Assembly: GCA_964550025.1 (NCBI GenBank)
Contig: CAZJYI010000095.1
Span: forward strand, 1 to 43,934
Direction: 5' to 3'
DNA from: CAZJYI01 sp964550025
GTDB lineage: Bacteria; Verrucomicrobiota; Kiritimatiellia; UBA8416; CAYOBW01
Length of the DNA stretch: 43,934 nucleotides
This document shows positions 1 to 8,450 of this stretch, piece after piece. The notes below the pieces were generated by a model that did no database searches, was not told the origin of the DNA, and worked only from the letters and a program-made list of their open reading frames with translations. The position numbers and the translations under genes were made by a program. Numbering within the stretch: the first letter of the stretch is position 1; every line of letters starts with the position of its first letter.

Positions 1-466
1 GTGCTACAGCGTTATTGTCCGCATTCCGAAAATGCTGCTGCCACTCATCCACGTCTTTTGGCCAGGGCTTGACGATTCTCTTCTCACCAATGCGCGCGAC
101 GCCGCCCGGCGCCAGCACACGCATGACCTCCTCTTCATCAGCCAGCGTCTCGTCACTCACGACAACCAGGTTGACCAGCTCCTCACAGTACGGCAACCGC
201 CCCGTGTCCGGACACAGATCGATCGAGATCGGCCCATACAATCCCTTGGACTGCACGAGTCCCCTGGCCTTCTTGAGATCACCTGGGTTGGCGGCCAGGC
301 CATGAACAACGCAGTTCTCCGCACTGCGCAACGCGACAGTTCCCTCACCATCGCCGCACCCGAGATGCACAATAAGCCCACCACGAATGGTGTCCGCCGC
401 CAACACCGGCGTGCATAGTGCCAAAAATAGAATAGAAAGTAGATTTCGTTGCGGTTTCGCTCTCAT
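1..466 (-). CDS. Secreted methyltransferase-like/PQQ-propeller fusion, 5' part only (cut by window edge)
   Basis: An open frame of 155 codons starts at ATG 464-466 and runs off the left edge. A GAGAGG ribosome site lies about 8 nt upstream. Residues 1-24 are a signal peptide ending around CTPVLAA. Residues 29-130 are a Rossmann methyltransferase-like domain: motif I reads IVHLGCGDG, followed by GLYGPIS, LPYCEELVNLVVV and RVLAPGGVA. The frame then enters the linker (KPWPKDVDEWQQHF, NADNNAVA) that precedes the propeller in the two complete paralogues at 520-3753 and 14713-17919, so a PQQ-like propeller should follow outside the window. It lies 53 bp after the stop of the gene at 520-3753 on the same strand, so it is probably the third gene of that operon. 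Function is unknown; it is assigned by similarity to its neighbours. Confidence 0.85.
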   Translation of the reverse strand, partial: MRAKPQRNLLSILFLALCTPVLAADTIRGGLIVHLGCGDGEGTVALRSAENCVVHGLAANPGDLKKARGLVQSKGLYGPISIDLCPDTGRLPYCEELVNLVVVSDETLADEEEVMRVLAPGGVARIGEKRIVKPWPKDVDEWQQHFRNADNNAVA

Positions 467-519
467 TGTGATCCTCTCTCTCTGTTTTCGCCCACGCTTC
501 ACGAACGCTTGGCTGATGC

Positions 520-3500
520 CTACCGTTCCCCTCCCCAGCATTCAATGCGTCCGTCCACGGTGCTGATGAACACCTTGTCCCCGGTAGCGATCAGGCCATC
601 AAAGACCGGCGGGTCGTCTAACTCGTACTCAGCAAGCGTTTTGCCCCCCTCCTTGCACAGCACAAGAAGCTTGCCGCCACTTCTTCCGTCGAATGCCGCC
701 CATGGATCGTCTTCCAGCACGGTATCAGGAGGGCCTGCAAGCAGCAACGTCTTGCTGCAGACCGCCATGGCCTTGACACGAACAGGCAGCATCGTATCCC
801 AGGTGCTCTTGGGCTCGCCCTTCTTCCTGCCCTTTCCTTTGCTCTTCGGGTCAACGGCCGCTGCAGGGGGCTTGTGATCGACGCGAAACACCTGGTACCC
901 CTTGCCTCCGGGCAGAAAATGGGCATTCACATTCGCCACGCTGCCGAAGACTCTGAGGCCATAGGTCGAATCCTCATCCACTGCCAGGTAGTCGGCCAGC
1001 TTCCTGTTGTTCACCGCCCAGAAGGCACGGTTGAACCAGGAGTCATCAAGCATGCCGGCCATGGCGGTGACGGCTGGCTTCCCGGCTCTCCCGGTTCTGT
1101 CACCGGCGGGGTGAACGCCCAGGTCCGTGAGGTCGATCCTTGTTTGCCGCATCTGAATGGCTGACCCATTGTCAACGAGAATGCCCGGGAGCTTGCCGGT
1201 CTTGTAAGATGACTGCGACGTTGCCGGTTCACTGTGGAGTACTTTCTCTCCGATGATCCTGCCCGTGGCCGGCTCGAATGCGCACACGCGGAGTCCTCCG
1301 TCGAGATGCGACGACCAGCCGGCGGCAAAGAAAGCTGTGCTGTCTCGGACCAGGATCGAGCCGTGCACGGGCCATGCCGATTCCAGCCTGTCGTATGCCA
1401 CCAGGCGGCGCTCACCGGGGCCTGCCCTCAGACGCCAGACCAATTCACCGTCGGCAGCCCGTAGACAGTACACCCACCCGTCGCGCGACCCTGCCAGCAC
1501 CAGTCCCTCATGGACGGTCGGCGGAGAGTCGATTGGACCGCCGGCCAGATACATCCACAGTGGTGTACCATCGGAAGCGTTCAGGCAATGTATGCTGTGC
1601 CTTTCGGGTGACGCGACAAAGACCCTGGCTTGACCGTTGGCCGTGACAGCGACGGGCGGCGTGACTCTTGCGCCCATCTCGGCAGACCAGGAGCGTTCAA
1701 GTGTCGCTGAGACGTCCGCGGAGGTGGATCCGCTCCTCTGCGCATCGTGTCTGTGAGTCGGCCAGTCGCTGGTGGTGCCCCGTTGGGTCGAATCTACCTT
1801 GCCAAAAGCCGGCCCTCGCCGTACCCGTGCAGCTTCTTCTGTCGGATCCCTCGCCTGTGTTCCCGCCGGGGCAAAGGCAAAGAAACCACTCAACTTCTCT
1901 TCGGGGAAACAACGGCAGGGATGCGGTGTCACGTAGATCAGACCGTTGCAGGGCAACATTCCAAAACCGCACTCACCGCGTATCCATTGGTTGACCGTCG
2001 TGGACCCATCTCCGAAGCCCGTGAACTCCACGCCGCGCCGAGTCGACATCAGATGCCTGACCGTCGCCTTGTTCCGGGCACAGCGGTGATGATGCCCGCT
2101 GTTGAAGACGGCTTTCGTCCCATGCCGCTTTCTGATCATCCCCGAAGCAAGATCCACCCCCAGCAGTTCATAGGGCTCCTTTGCGTGAATCCACACCAGG
2201 TCGTCGATCACGTAGATACCCATGGGCGTTCCATAGCCCCAGTGTCCGCATTCCATCGTCCATCGGATCTTGCCGGTCGCGGGCTCCATGGCAAGCAGTC
2301 GAGCATGATTCGGCCTGTTCCACAGCGGACGGAAGTCGTAGCCCTTGCCCTTCCTGGAAGGATTCTGCAGGTCATAGGGGATGCCCCAGGGCGCGGGCTG
2401 ACCGAACAGGACGACATCGCCAGCATGCACGAGCGTGCACATGTTGCACTGCTTGTTCCGGTAGCTGTCGACCTTAACCACGCGCTCGGGCCTGGGGACA
2501 CGCCACAGCTCCTTCCCGGTCTTGAGACATAGCGCCACGACAGCATCTTCTTCCAGGAGACATGTTTGCTCTCCCGCCACCGCCATGGTCAACTGGGTGA
2601 TGCGCTCGATGGGAGTCGCCCGCGCCGAAATCCCCGTGTACCGACCCTCAGACGTCCACAGCATTCGACCCGTATCCGCGTCCACCGCCATGACCTTCTT
2701 CTTCACCGGGGGCCTGTCTTTGATGTTCCCCGCCGCCTGCGGCTCTGTGTTAACCGCCAGGATGAGTGTGGCAGCGTGGTACAGGATCTCGGAAGTGTTC
2801 TCCGTGCCCCCATACGTCCGAATCGCTTTCCCGGTACCGGAATCGAGAGCTGTTACAGGTGCGTTGAATCCAAGCGTTACATACACGGTGTCGCCGACCG
2901 CCACGAGCCGTCTCTGGATCTGAGTCGGGTGATAATGCCGGCCCTGAAGGAATGAAGAGTAATCCGGTTTAAGCCACTCGCTCCGCCCCCATTTGCTCAC
3001 CGGGACCTTCCATAGCAGGAGGCCGTTGAAGGCATCGCGAGCGGTCAGGTAGTAGCGGTCCGGCATGTCCCCACCGAGACTGGCGGGTGCCTCGTCCATG
3101 ATGGCAAAGAGGCGTCCGTTGGCTGACACCATGGCGTTGAGGCTGGGTGTCGTGTTGTGATGCCTCGACCAGCGCGGACCGGCTGCCCACTGCATCCGGC
3201 TGGGCTGTCCGGCAACCCTGTCTTCCGCGACCGCGTTGCCGCTCGCGTCATGCAACCAGTGTGTCCAGTCGTCAATGTCGTCGGGCCAGGGTTTGACCGT
3301 CTGCTGCCACGTCCCGTTCTGTTTCAGGTAAACGACTCCCCTGGGCACCAGCACCCGCCTGACTTCTGCCATGGCCACATCGCCGAGATCCTCTGAGACC
3401 AGGAGGTTGACTGTGTTGTCGGCATATGGCAGACGCTTACCATCGTATTGCCCCGCCGACACCTTTCCGTAAAGCCCCTTGGACAGAATGTACTCACGCG

Positions 3501-3753
3501 CCTTCTTGACACTGTCGGCATCGCGATCAACACCATGTACGAGAAACCGGCTGTCCTGCCATAATTCCGCAGTCAGTTTCCCGCCCGATTTTCCGCAGCC
3601 TACATGGACGACCAATCCCCCTTTGGTATTGGTTGTCTTGAGGATCTCCCGGCCATCCTCGGGACCGGCCGCGGTCACTCCCACAGAGACCGCAAACACA
3701 AGTACGGCGAGCTGTTTCTTCACCATCCCCTCCATTTCTCTATCAACGCACAT
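520..3753 (-). CDS. Secreted methyltransferase-like domain fused to PQQ-like beta-propeller (1077 aa)
   Basis: The N-terminus has a hydrophobic signal segment (KKQLAVLVFAVSVGVTAAG, residues 12-30). Residues 45-150 form a methyltransferase-like domain with motif I VVHVGCGKSGG, then ILSKGLYGKVS, LPYADNTVNLLV and RVLVPRGVVYL. After the linker DDWTHWLHDASGNAVA come repeated propeller-blade signatures such as TVYVTLGFNAPVTALDSGTGK, LMAVDADTGRMLW-like strands, HCLNASDGTPLWMY and YCLRAADGELVWR, typical of PQQ-like (PF13360/PF13570) repeats. A Lys/Gly-rich insertion sits near residues 961-984. The ATG at 3753 has AGGA 8 nt upstream and overlaps the previous gene by 11 nt, which suggests translational coupling; ATG at 3735 or 3726 is an alternative that gives a tighter signal peptide. 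No substrate can be assigned. The protein is presumably periplasmic or on the outer membrane. Confidence 0.9.
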   Translation of the reverse strand: MCVDREMEGMVKKQLAVLVFAVSVGVTAAGPEDGREILKTTNTKGGLVVHVGCGKSGGKLTAELWQDSRFLVHGVDRDADSVKKAREYILSKGLYGKVSAGQYDGKRLPYADNTVNLLVSEDLGDVAMAEVRRVLVPRGVVYLKQNGTWQQTVKPWPDDIDDWTHWLHDASGNAVAEDRVAGQPSRMQWAAGPRWSRHHNTTPSLNAMVSANGRLFAIMDEAPASLGGDMPDRYYLTARDAFNGLLLWKVPVSKWGRSEWLKPDYSSFLQGRHYHPTQIQRRLVAVGDTVYVTLGFNAPVTALDSGTGKAIRTYGGTENTSEILYHAATLILAVNTEPQAAGNIKDRPPVKKKVMAVDADTGRMLWTSEGRYTGISARATPIERITQLTMAVAGEQTCLLEEDAVVALCLKTGKELWRVPRPERVVKVDSYRNKQCNMCTLVHAGDVVLFGQPAPWGIPYDLQNPSRKGKGYDFRPLWNRPNHARLLAMEPATGKIRWTMECGHWGYGTPMGIYVIDDLVWIHAKEPYELLGVDLASGMIRKRHGTKAVFNSGHHHRCARNKATVRHLMSTRRGVEFTGFGDGSTTVNQWIRGECGFGMLPCNGLIYVTPHPCRCFPEEKLSGFFAFAPAGTQARDPTEEAARVRRGPAFGKVDSTQRGTTSDWPTHRHDAQRSGSTSADVSATLERSWSAEMGARVTPPVAVTANGQARVFVASPERHSIHCLNASDGTPLWMYLAGGPIDSPPTVHEGLVLAGSRDGWVYCLRAADGELVWRLRAGPGERRLVAYDRLESAWPVHGSILVRDSTAFFAAGWSSHLDGGLRVCAFEPATGRIIGEKVLHSEPATSQSSYKTGKLPGILVDNGSAIQMRQTRIDLTDLGVHPAGDRTGRAGKPAVTAMAGMLDDSWFNRAFWAVNNRKLADYLAVDEDSTYGLRVFGSVANVNAHFLPGGKGYQVFRVDHKPPAAAVDPKSKGKGRKKGEPKSTWDTMLPVRVKAMAVCSKTLLLAGPPDTVLEDDPWAAFDGRSGGKLLVLCKEGGKTLAEYELDDPPVFDGLIATGDKVFISTVDGRIECWGGER

Positions 3754-6700
3754 TAACGAAATCCTGTCTTTGCGGAACTGCCGTTGCGTCTGGCATATCC
3801 ATGCGCGGCAGTTTTTTCAAGCCATCGGCGCCGGTTTGAATCGCCGCGAGCAGTCGATTGTAGTCCGAGTCCTCTTTCGTTTTGAAAACGGCATCCTTCT
3901 CTTCTGACCAGCCGCCGGCAGATCTGGCCAGATTCTCCAGGAGCAGATGGCTGCAGTGCGGGCGGGTGAGGTTTATCTTGAGATTCGATCTCGCCCGTGG
4001 CTGCCCAAATGACAGACCATCCTTGAGCCCGCTCAGGTTCCGCCGTTTCACGATCTCCTGCACGGTGTCAAACCACTCCGCCGGCTCTATGCTGTTCCAC
4101 TTTGCCGGCTCCGTTCGGAACCAGTCCGTCGTCTCTGCTTTGTCGGGCACTGCCGCCCACGTATCGCGGCCGCCAATGGAGTGTGGGCGGGTCATGTCCC
4201 ATGTGCCGTAGTAGATAGCGTTGGAATCGATCCATGCATATAACGCCCGCTTCTCATTCTCCGTGAGGGACACCCTATGATGTCCCTTCTCGATATGCTG
4301 AGTGAGTTTGCTCGTCCAACTGCCTGTCTTCAGCGCAGGAAACACACCGGTCGGACCGGCGTTGAGCCAGTAGTAATCGATCCACTTCTGTGAACAGAGC
4401 GTGCTAAAGCTCATGCTGAAGAACCGATTCTTGTCGCCTGATAGATCCAGCTTGCTTTTGGGATTCGTGCCGGAATGACATTCCACACAGTTTCTATCCA
4501 GAATCGGCTGCACCATCTTTGCGTAATCAATCGCCCCCGCGCCCCATGGCGGTGGAGTGATTCGGTCGGGTTCCCGATCCAGGCGTCTCATGGAGGCCGG
4601 GTTGGGCAGTGGCGCAGAAAGCCTGTCTTCATGACAACCGATACATGCCACTTCTTCGCCGGTAGTGATCTGCGTGACCGAACCCATTCGCTGGATCTCT
4701 CTTCCCTCCTTGTCGAGTGCCTGGAAGTAGACTTCTCGATTGCTGGGCGCACGAAAATAGGCAGCGCCATTCTCGTCTACAGGCACGGTGCCGTAACAGT
4801 TCTTAACATAATAGGTTCCGAACCCAATGACCGGATAGTGATCGTAGACCCGTTTCGCTTCCGTGTTGTACTTCTTGGGTACCTGCTCCCAGATCCGCAG
4901 CCGCTTCACCTGTCCGCGCTTCACGCCTTGCTCCAAAAGGCCCTGGTAAACGTCCTGCACAAAGAAAGTGCCTTCTCCGTCTTCCTGCGGGCAGTCACCC
5001 GGAACAACGGATGGCTTGTCGCGCCTGGCCAGCGGGACGGGTGAGTAGAGGTCCCTGTCTCTGATTTCATGAAACGGCACAACAACCCCATGATGATAGA
5101 CAGCCACTAAACCGAACCCCTGCATGTCATCGTAGCCATAGCTGGCTATGCTGAAATCGGCATTGATGGGATAGGGATCGGTAAAGGCATTGGCAAAGTA
5201 CTTGTCGCCGGGCTGCCAGTTTCTGTGATCCTGCCAGTCGGCACCTACGCTGAACTCGTAGGGAGTCGCAAAGGTCAGTTTTCTCGAAGCAGCGGGATTC
5301 TCAATGCCCCTGCTCCGATCAACAACGGCGATATCGCCGATGGGGGGATGGTGGTGCGCCGCCATCACGTAGAGGACCTCATCGGTGCCCGGAATGGGTT
5401 TCGGGCCGTAGAGCGAATTCGGAACGGTGAGCGTATTCCCGTAGTAGAGTTTGAGCTGGGTTCCGTTCGGGTTAATCGTCCAGAGCCCCTGCCATGAGAA
5501 GATGTTCTTGTCCTGGTATTCCCAGCGGCTACAGATAATTGAACCATCAGGCATTACGGCGGGGGTGAGTGTTGACAGTGTCGTGAAATCAAATCGACGG
5601 ATATCGCTGCCGTCGCCTTGCATCGCATAGAGTGCACAAGAGATGAAGTTCTGGCACATCGAGTACGACTCCACCCGCGAGCTTGAAAACACGATACGCC
5701 CGTCGGGGTAGTACACCGGGCTGTAGTCGTGCCACGGGCCATCATTGAGCTGCTCCACCCGGCCGCCGGCAACCGTCAACTCATAGGTGTGAAACGGCTC
5801 ACGCTCCTTCTTGCGCATGGAAAACAGTATTCTCTCGCCGTCGTAGTCGGGCGAGAGATCAAGAATCTGCCCTTCTGTTGTTTCATAAAGCGTAATGGTC
5901 TTAACGGTTGACGGATAGAACACGCAGATTCTCGCGCCCCGACCGGCGACGCGTGAGAACATCGTCGCGTTGGTTCCTCTGCGCGCGCCGCGTTCACGTT
6001 CGATGAATACAATGGGGGGCGACCGGCGGCGTGCTTGCCTTGCTAGCGTCTCGTAAGCCAGCTCAAAGGCAGCGTAAGCGGAACCACTTCGGGCGGCAGA
6101 ACGCGGTGCCTCGCCGTAGAGAATACGAGTCAGCCGCTGTTGTGCATATGTATCAGGAGCGTTCAGCCACGCATCAAAACCGTTCTGCCCAAAGAAGGCG
6201 GATGATTTGAGTGGATACACCGACTGAAGCAGGTCTTTGAAGCGTGCCCTGCCGAAGACACCATCTTTGCGCCTGGCAACCTCCTGTAATGTCTGCGAGA
6301 AGGAGAGTGCGGGAGTTGGACCCGAAGCGGTGGCAAACTTGAAGAGGACGTCCCCTTTGGGGTCGGTCACTGTGATGTTACGGAACTCGAGGTATCCGGT
6401 TGTGCGAGCCGTCGATCCCAGCCCGAAACAGCCCGCCGTGTTTTGCTGTCCGGACAACTCCTGCTGCAGGACACCGTCGGCGAAGCACCGTACACGACCG
6501 GGGGCTACCTGGATCTTCATCCGGTGCCAGTCCAGCTCCACTCCCTTCCGGGAAGGCCCTTTCTTCTTTGTGCCGGGAAGGAGTCTGCCGTTGCGCTGAA
6601 GGTGGTTGCTTTCGTCCCATCCCTGGAACTGTGCCCAGCCGTAATGGTGTTCAGGGCTCTGTACGCCGAATAGAAAAAGCAGCTCACCGCCCCAGCCGAC

Positions 6701-6973
6701 GGTGCGTGTCTCCAGAGCGACCGTGTAATTGGCCCACGACAGGTCCCCGATCAGAATGCGCGTCAACCTCCCGATCGTAGGGGTTCTGAGGATATCCCCC
6801 TCAATGCCCTGCCACGAACCGTCCAAAGGGATGAGCGAAGAGTCGAGTCCTTTCGGGGAGAGAGGAAACGGGGCGAGATCTGAGACGTTCGGAAACGCAG
6901 TTGTTGCCCCCAACACGACACACACGAGCGCCGGAATGAATGAGGGTATGCGGACTGCGGACAGTTTTCTCAC
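3743..6973 (-). CDS. PD40/c-type cytochrome protein resembling hydrazine synthase alpha subunit (1076 aa)
   Basis: It starts at GTG 6971-6973 with AGGAAG 6-7 nt upstream. A signal peptide covers about residues 1-29. Residues 33-205 look like a concanavalin-type DUF1080/LamG-like jelly roll. Next is a TolB/PD40 propeller region with blades such as DYSPVYYPDGRIVFSSSR and TPAVMPDGSIICSRW. A central and C-terminal part matches the hydrazine synthase alpha middle-domain type and carries two heme c motifs, CIGCH (777-781) and CVECH (829-833). HzsA of anammox bacteria has the same order of propeller followed by heme domains. Many planctomycete and Kiritimatiellota genomes carry such homologues without anammox, so hydrazine synthesis is not implied; a periplasmic redox or carbohydrate-linked role is a guess. 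It is the first gene of the minus-strand operon and its stop overlaps the next start. Confidence 0.88.
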   Translation of the reverse strand: MRKLSAVRIPSFIPALVCVVLGATTAFPNVSDLAPFPLSPKGLDSSLIPLDGSWQGIEGDILRTPTIGRLTRILIGDLSWANYTVALETRTVGWGGELLFLFGVQSPEHHYGWAQFQGWDESNHLQRNGRLLPGTKKKGPSRKGVELDWHRMKIQVAPGRVRCFADGVLQQELSGQQNTAGCFGLGSTARTTGYLEFRNITVTDPKGDVLFKFATASGPTPALSFSQTLQEVARRKDGVFGRARFKDLLQSVYPLKSSAFFGQNGFDAWLNAPDTYAQQRLTRILYGEAPRSAARSGSAYAAFELAYETLARQARRRSPPIVFIERERGARRGTNATMFSRVAGRGARICVFYPSTVKTITLYETTEGQILDLSPDYDGERILFSMRKKEREPFHTYELTVAGGRVEQLNDGPWHDYSPVYYPDGRIVFSSSRVESYSMCQNFISCALYAMQGDGSDIRRFDFTTLSTLTPAVMPDGSIICSRWEYQDKNIFSWQGLWTINPNGTQLKLYYGNTLTVPNSLYGPKPIPGTDEVLYVMAAHHHPPIGDIAVVDRSRGIENPAASRKLTFATPYEFSVGADWQDHRNWQPGDKYFANAFTDPYPINADFSIASYGYDDMQGFGLVAVYHHGVVVPFHEIRDRDLYSPVPLARRDKPSVVPGDCPQEDGEGTFFVQDVYQGLLEQGVKRGQVKRLRIWEQVPKKYNTEAKRVYDHYPVIGFGTYYVKNCYGTVPVDENGAAYFRAPSNREVYFQALDKEGREIQRMGSVTQITTGEEVACIGCHEDRLSAPLPNPASMRRLDREPDRITPPPWGAGAIDYAKMVQPILDRNCVECHSGTNPKSKLDLSGDKNRFFSMSFSTLCSQKWIDYYWLNAGPTGVFPALKTGSWTSKLTQHIEKGHHRVSLTENEKRALYAWIDSNAIYYGTWDMTRPHSIGGRDTWAAVPDKAETTDWFRTEPAKWNSIEPAEWFDTVQEIVKRRNLSGLKDGLSFGQPRARSNLKINLTRPHCSHLLLENLARSAGGWSEEKDAVFKTKEDSDYNRLLAAIQTGADGLKKLPRMDMPDATAVPQRQDFVNVR

Positions 6974-7026
6974 GATGGTCTTCCTGCTTCAGCTGCCATT
7001 CACAGACGCTAGGTGCGTAGAGGGAG

Positions 7027-7055
7027 ATTTTCAAGACTCGAAAGGACCCTGTCAA
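7027..7055 (-). promoter_or_regulatory. Predicted sigma70-type promoter for the minus-strand operon
   Basis: Read on the minus strand, TTGACA (7050-7055) is a perfect -35 box. It is followed by a 17-bp spacer and GAAAAT (7027-7032, 4 of 6 matches to TATAAT). The predicted start near 7020 would give a leader of about 47 nt before the GTG at 6973. Promoter signals of this lineage are not well defined, so this rests on consensus match only. Confidence 0.45.
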
Positions 7056-7127
7056 TATGCAGCATTCTGCCGCCGGACGCGGGAACTCCTTCTTTCGGGA
7101 TGGCGTTCGGGCGACGCGCAACAAGAG

Positions 7128-7156
7128 TTGACTCAGGGGCTGTTATAGGGTACTGT
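7128..7156 (+). promoter_or_regulatory. Predicted promoter of the toxin-antitoxin-macro operon
   Basis: TTGACT (7128-7133) and TACTGT (7151-7156) are separated by 17 bp, a standard sigma70 spacing, though the -10 box is weak. They lie just upstream of the AAGGAGG ribosome site (7169-7175) and ATG (7182) of the antitoxin gene. The -10 box falls inside the palindrome described at 7149-7166. Confidence 0.45.
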
Positions 7157-7166
7157 TAAAAGTACC
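7149..7166. promoter_or_regulatory. Candidate autoregulatory operator palindrome
   Basis: GGTACT (7149-7154) and AGTACC (7161-7166) form a perfect 6-bp inverted repeat around GTTAAA. It overlaps the predicted -10 box of the operon. Phd/YefM antitoxins bind such palindromes in their own promoters, alone or with the toxin, and repress transcription. The assignment as their operator is inferred from position. Confidence 0.45.
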
Positions 7167-7181
7167 TCAAGGAGGTCTGCA

Positions 7182-7439
7182 ATGAGTACCCTTGTCGCCG
7201 GAGAGATCAAAAGGAGGGGCGTATCCGCTTTCGCAGCCGCGCTGATGGACGAAGATGAGGCCATCATCACGGTTCGGGGCCAGAGCAAGTACGTGGTCAT
7301 GACAGTCCAGAAATACAATGAATTGCGTGAATCTGAGCTCGCCCAAGCCGTTCGCGAAGCACGGGCCGATTACGAGGCAGGACGCATCACAGACCGATCA
7401 GTCGCGGATCACATGCAGCGGATAGACGATGAAGTATGA
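7182..7439 (+). CDS. Phd/YefM-family antitoxin (85 aa)
   Basis: A small acidic protein with the Phd/YefM fold signature. The N-terminal part has a KRRGVSAFAAAL-type helix, and EAIITVRGQSKYVVMTVQKYNELRE corresponds to the beta-strand and dimer region of the family. The C-terminal tail (residues 55-85) is charged and probably disordered, as in antitoxins that wrap their toxin. ATG 7182 has AAGGAGG 6 nt upstream, the best ribosome site in this part of the window. Its last 11 nt overlap the toxin gene. Its likely role is to neutralise the toxin and repress the operon. Confidence 0.88.
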   Translation: MSTLVAGEIKRRGVSAFAAALMDEDEAIITVRGQSKYVVMTVQKYNELRESELAQAVREARADYEAGRITDRSVADHMQRIDDEV

Positions 7440-7704
7440 AATCGTCTTTACGGAAAGCTACACGCGCCGCGCAATACGGTTCCTGAGGAAGCATCCGGAG
7501 CTGCGCAACCAGTACCGAAAGACGCTTGAATTGCTTGAACTCAACCCACACCACCCATCACTGCGGCTCCACAAGCTGAAGGGACGTCTTTCCGACCTCC
7601 ACTCCGTCTCGATCAACATGTCATACCGGATCACGTTGGAGTTCCTTGTGGAAGGAAACAAGATACTCCCGGTCAGCATAGGGAGGCACGGAGATGTGTA
7701 CTAA
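7429..7704 (+). CDS. RelE/ParE-superfamily toxin (91 aa)
   Basis: The length and order of elements fit the RelE/ParE fold: strand YEIVFTESYTRRAIRFL, helical hairpin with LRNQYRKTLELL, then LRLHKLKGRLSDLHSVSI, SYRITLEF and a final IGRHGDVY. The LHKLKG...SYRI...GRHGDVY pattern is closest to the YafQ/RelE-type ribosome-dependent mRNA interferases, but the catalytic set cannot be fixed by eye. The start overlaps the antitoxin by 11 nt with no separate strong ribosome site, consistent with translational coupling. The 3' end overlaps the macro-domain gene by 11 nt. Confidence 0.85.
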   Translation: MKYEIVFTESYTRRAIRFLRKHPELRNQYRKTLELLELNPHHPSLRLHKLKGRLSDLHSVSINMSYRITLEFLVEGNKILPVSIGRHGDVY

Positions 7705-8233
7705 GCGTATCGAAGTGGTCCAAGCCGACATCACCAGGCTGGCAGTCGACGCGATTGTCAATGCGGCGAACTGCAGCTTGCTCGGTGGCGGTGGGGTGGA
7801 CGGGGCGATCCATCGCGCCGCCGGACCGCGATTGTTGGAGGAATGCCGTACGCTGCACGGCTGCGAGACGGGCGAGGCCAAAATCACCGCGGGGTACGGG
7901 CTACCGGCCAAGCACGTGATCCACACCGTGGGCCCCGTGTGGCACGGCGGAGAGCGGGGGGAGCCGGCGCTGTTGGCCAACTGCTACCGCAACAGCCTGG
8001 GCGTGGCGGTCGAGAACGGCATCAGGACCATCGCTTTTCCGTGCATCAGCACCGGCGTCTACGGCTACCCGATCGAGCAGGCCTGCCGTATCGCCGTTCG
8101 GGAAACCAGAGCGTTTCTGGGGAACAACCCCGGAATCGACAAAGTGATCTTCGTCTGCTTCAGCGACCGCGACCTCGCCGTCTACAACGAGGTGCTGGCC
8201 GAGGGAAGAGCGGAAAACGGAACCGCAGAATAA
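7694..8233 (+). CDS. Macro-domain protein, probable O-acetyl-ADP-ribose deacetylase (179 aa)
   Basis: A single complete macro domain. VEVVQADITRL-type beta strands lead to DAIVNAANCSLLGGGGVDGAIHRAAGP, the ADP-ribose-binding loop with the conserved Asn and Gly cluster of MacroD/YmdB enzymes. Downstream are HVIHTVGPVW and ISTGVYGYP, the second phosphate loop. Such proteins hydrolyse O-acetyl-ADP-ribose or remove mono-ADP-ribose from acidic residues. ATG 7694 has GGGAGG 7 nt upstream and overlaps the toxin gene by 11 nt, so it is co-transcribed with the toxin-antitoxin pair. The partnership with RelE/Phd is unusual and is discussed in the findings. Confidence 0.92.
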   Translation: MCTKRIEVVQADITRLAVDAIVNAANCSLLGGGGVDGAIHRAAGPRLLEECRTLHGCETGEAKITAGYGLPAKHVIHTVGPVWHGGERGEPALLANCYRNSLGVAVENGIRTIAFPCISTGVYGYPIEQACRIAVRETRAFLGNNPGIDKVIFVCFSDRDLAVYNEVLAEGRAENGTAE

Positions 8234-8271
8234 TGGCGGAGTGAGAGGGAAAGGCCACGCCCGTAGACGGG

Positions 8272-8405
8272 TCAAGTCGCCGTACGCAGCGAGTAGAAGC
8301 GGTTGGAGGACGAAACGAAGTGCACCGTGTAACCGGAACCGCGCGAGATTGCCAAAATGCGGAAGATCGAATTGCTGTCACCCGCAAGCGGCTCCACGAA
8401 CTGGT
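8272..8405 (-). pseudogene. Remnant of a C-terminus of a large exported protein
   Basis: Read on the minus strand this piece encodes about 44 residues ending in SSSNRFYSLRTAT and a TGA at 8272-8274, preceded by DSNSIFRILAISRGSGYTVH. The pattern matches the C-terminal module of the big exported proteins in this window (GRFYSLENAG in 8451-14294, GRLYSVYSTPD in 25480-39432). There is no upstream gene body: the frame runs into the start of the CotH gene on the other strand. It is best read as the leftover 3' end of a deleted paralogue. The upper limit is approximate. Confidence 0.4.
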
Positions 8406-8450
8406 GTTTCCGCTGTAGGGCCGGCGAGAAGCGTGCTATTCTCGCGGGTG

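Noticed and set aside
3743..6973. Anammox-type hydrazine synthesis
   Set aside because: Only an alpha-subunit-like protein is present; no beta/gamma subunits or hydrazine dehydrogenase are visible, and such homologues occur in many non-anammox bacteria.
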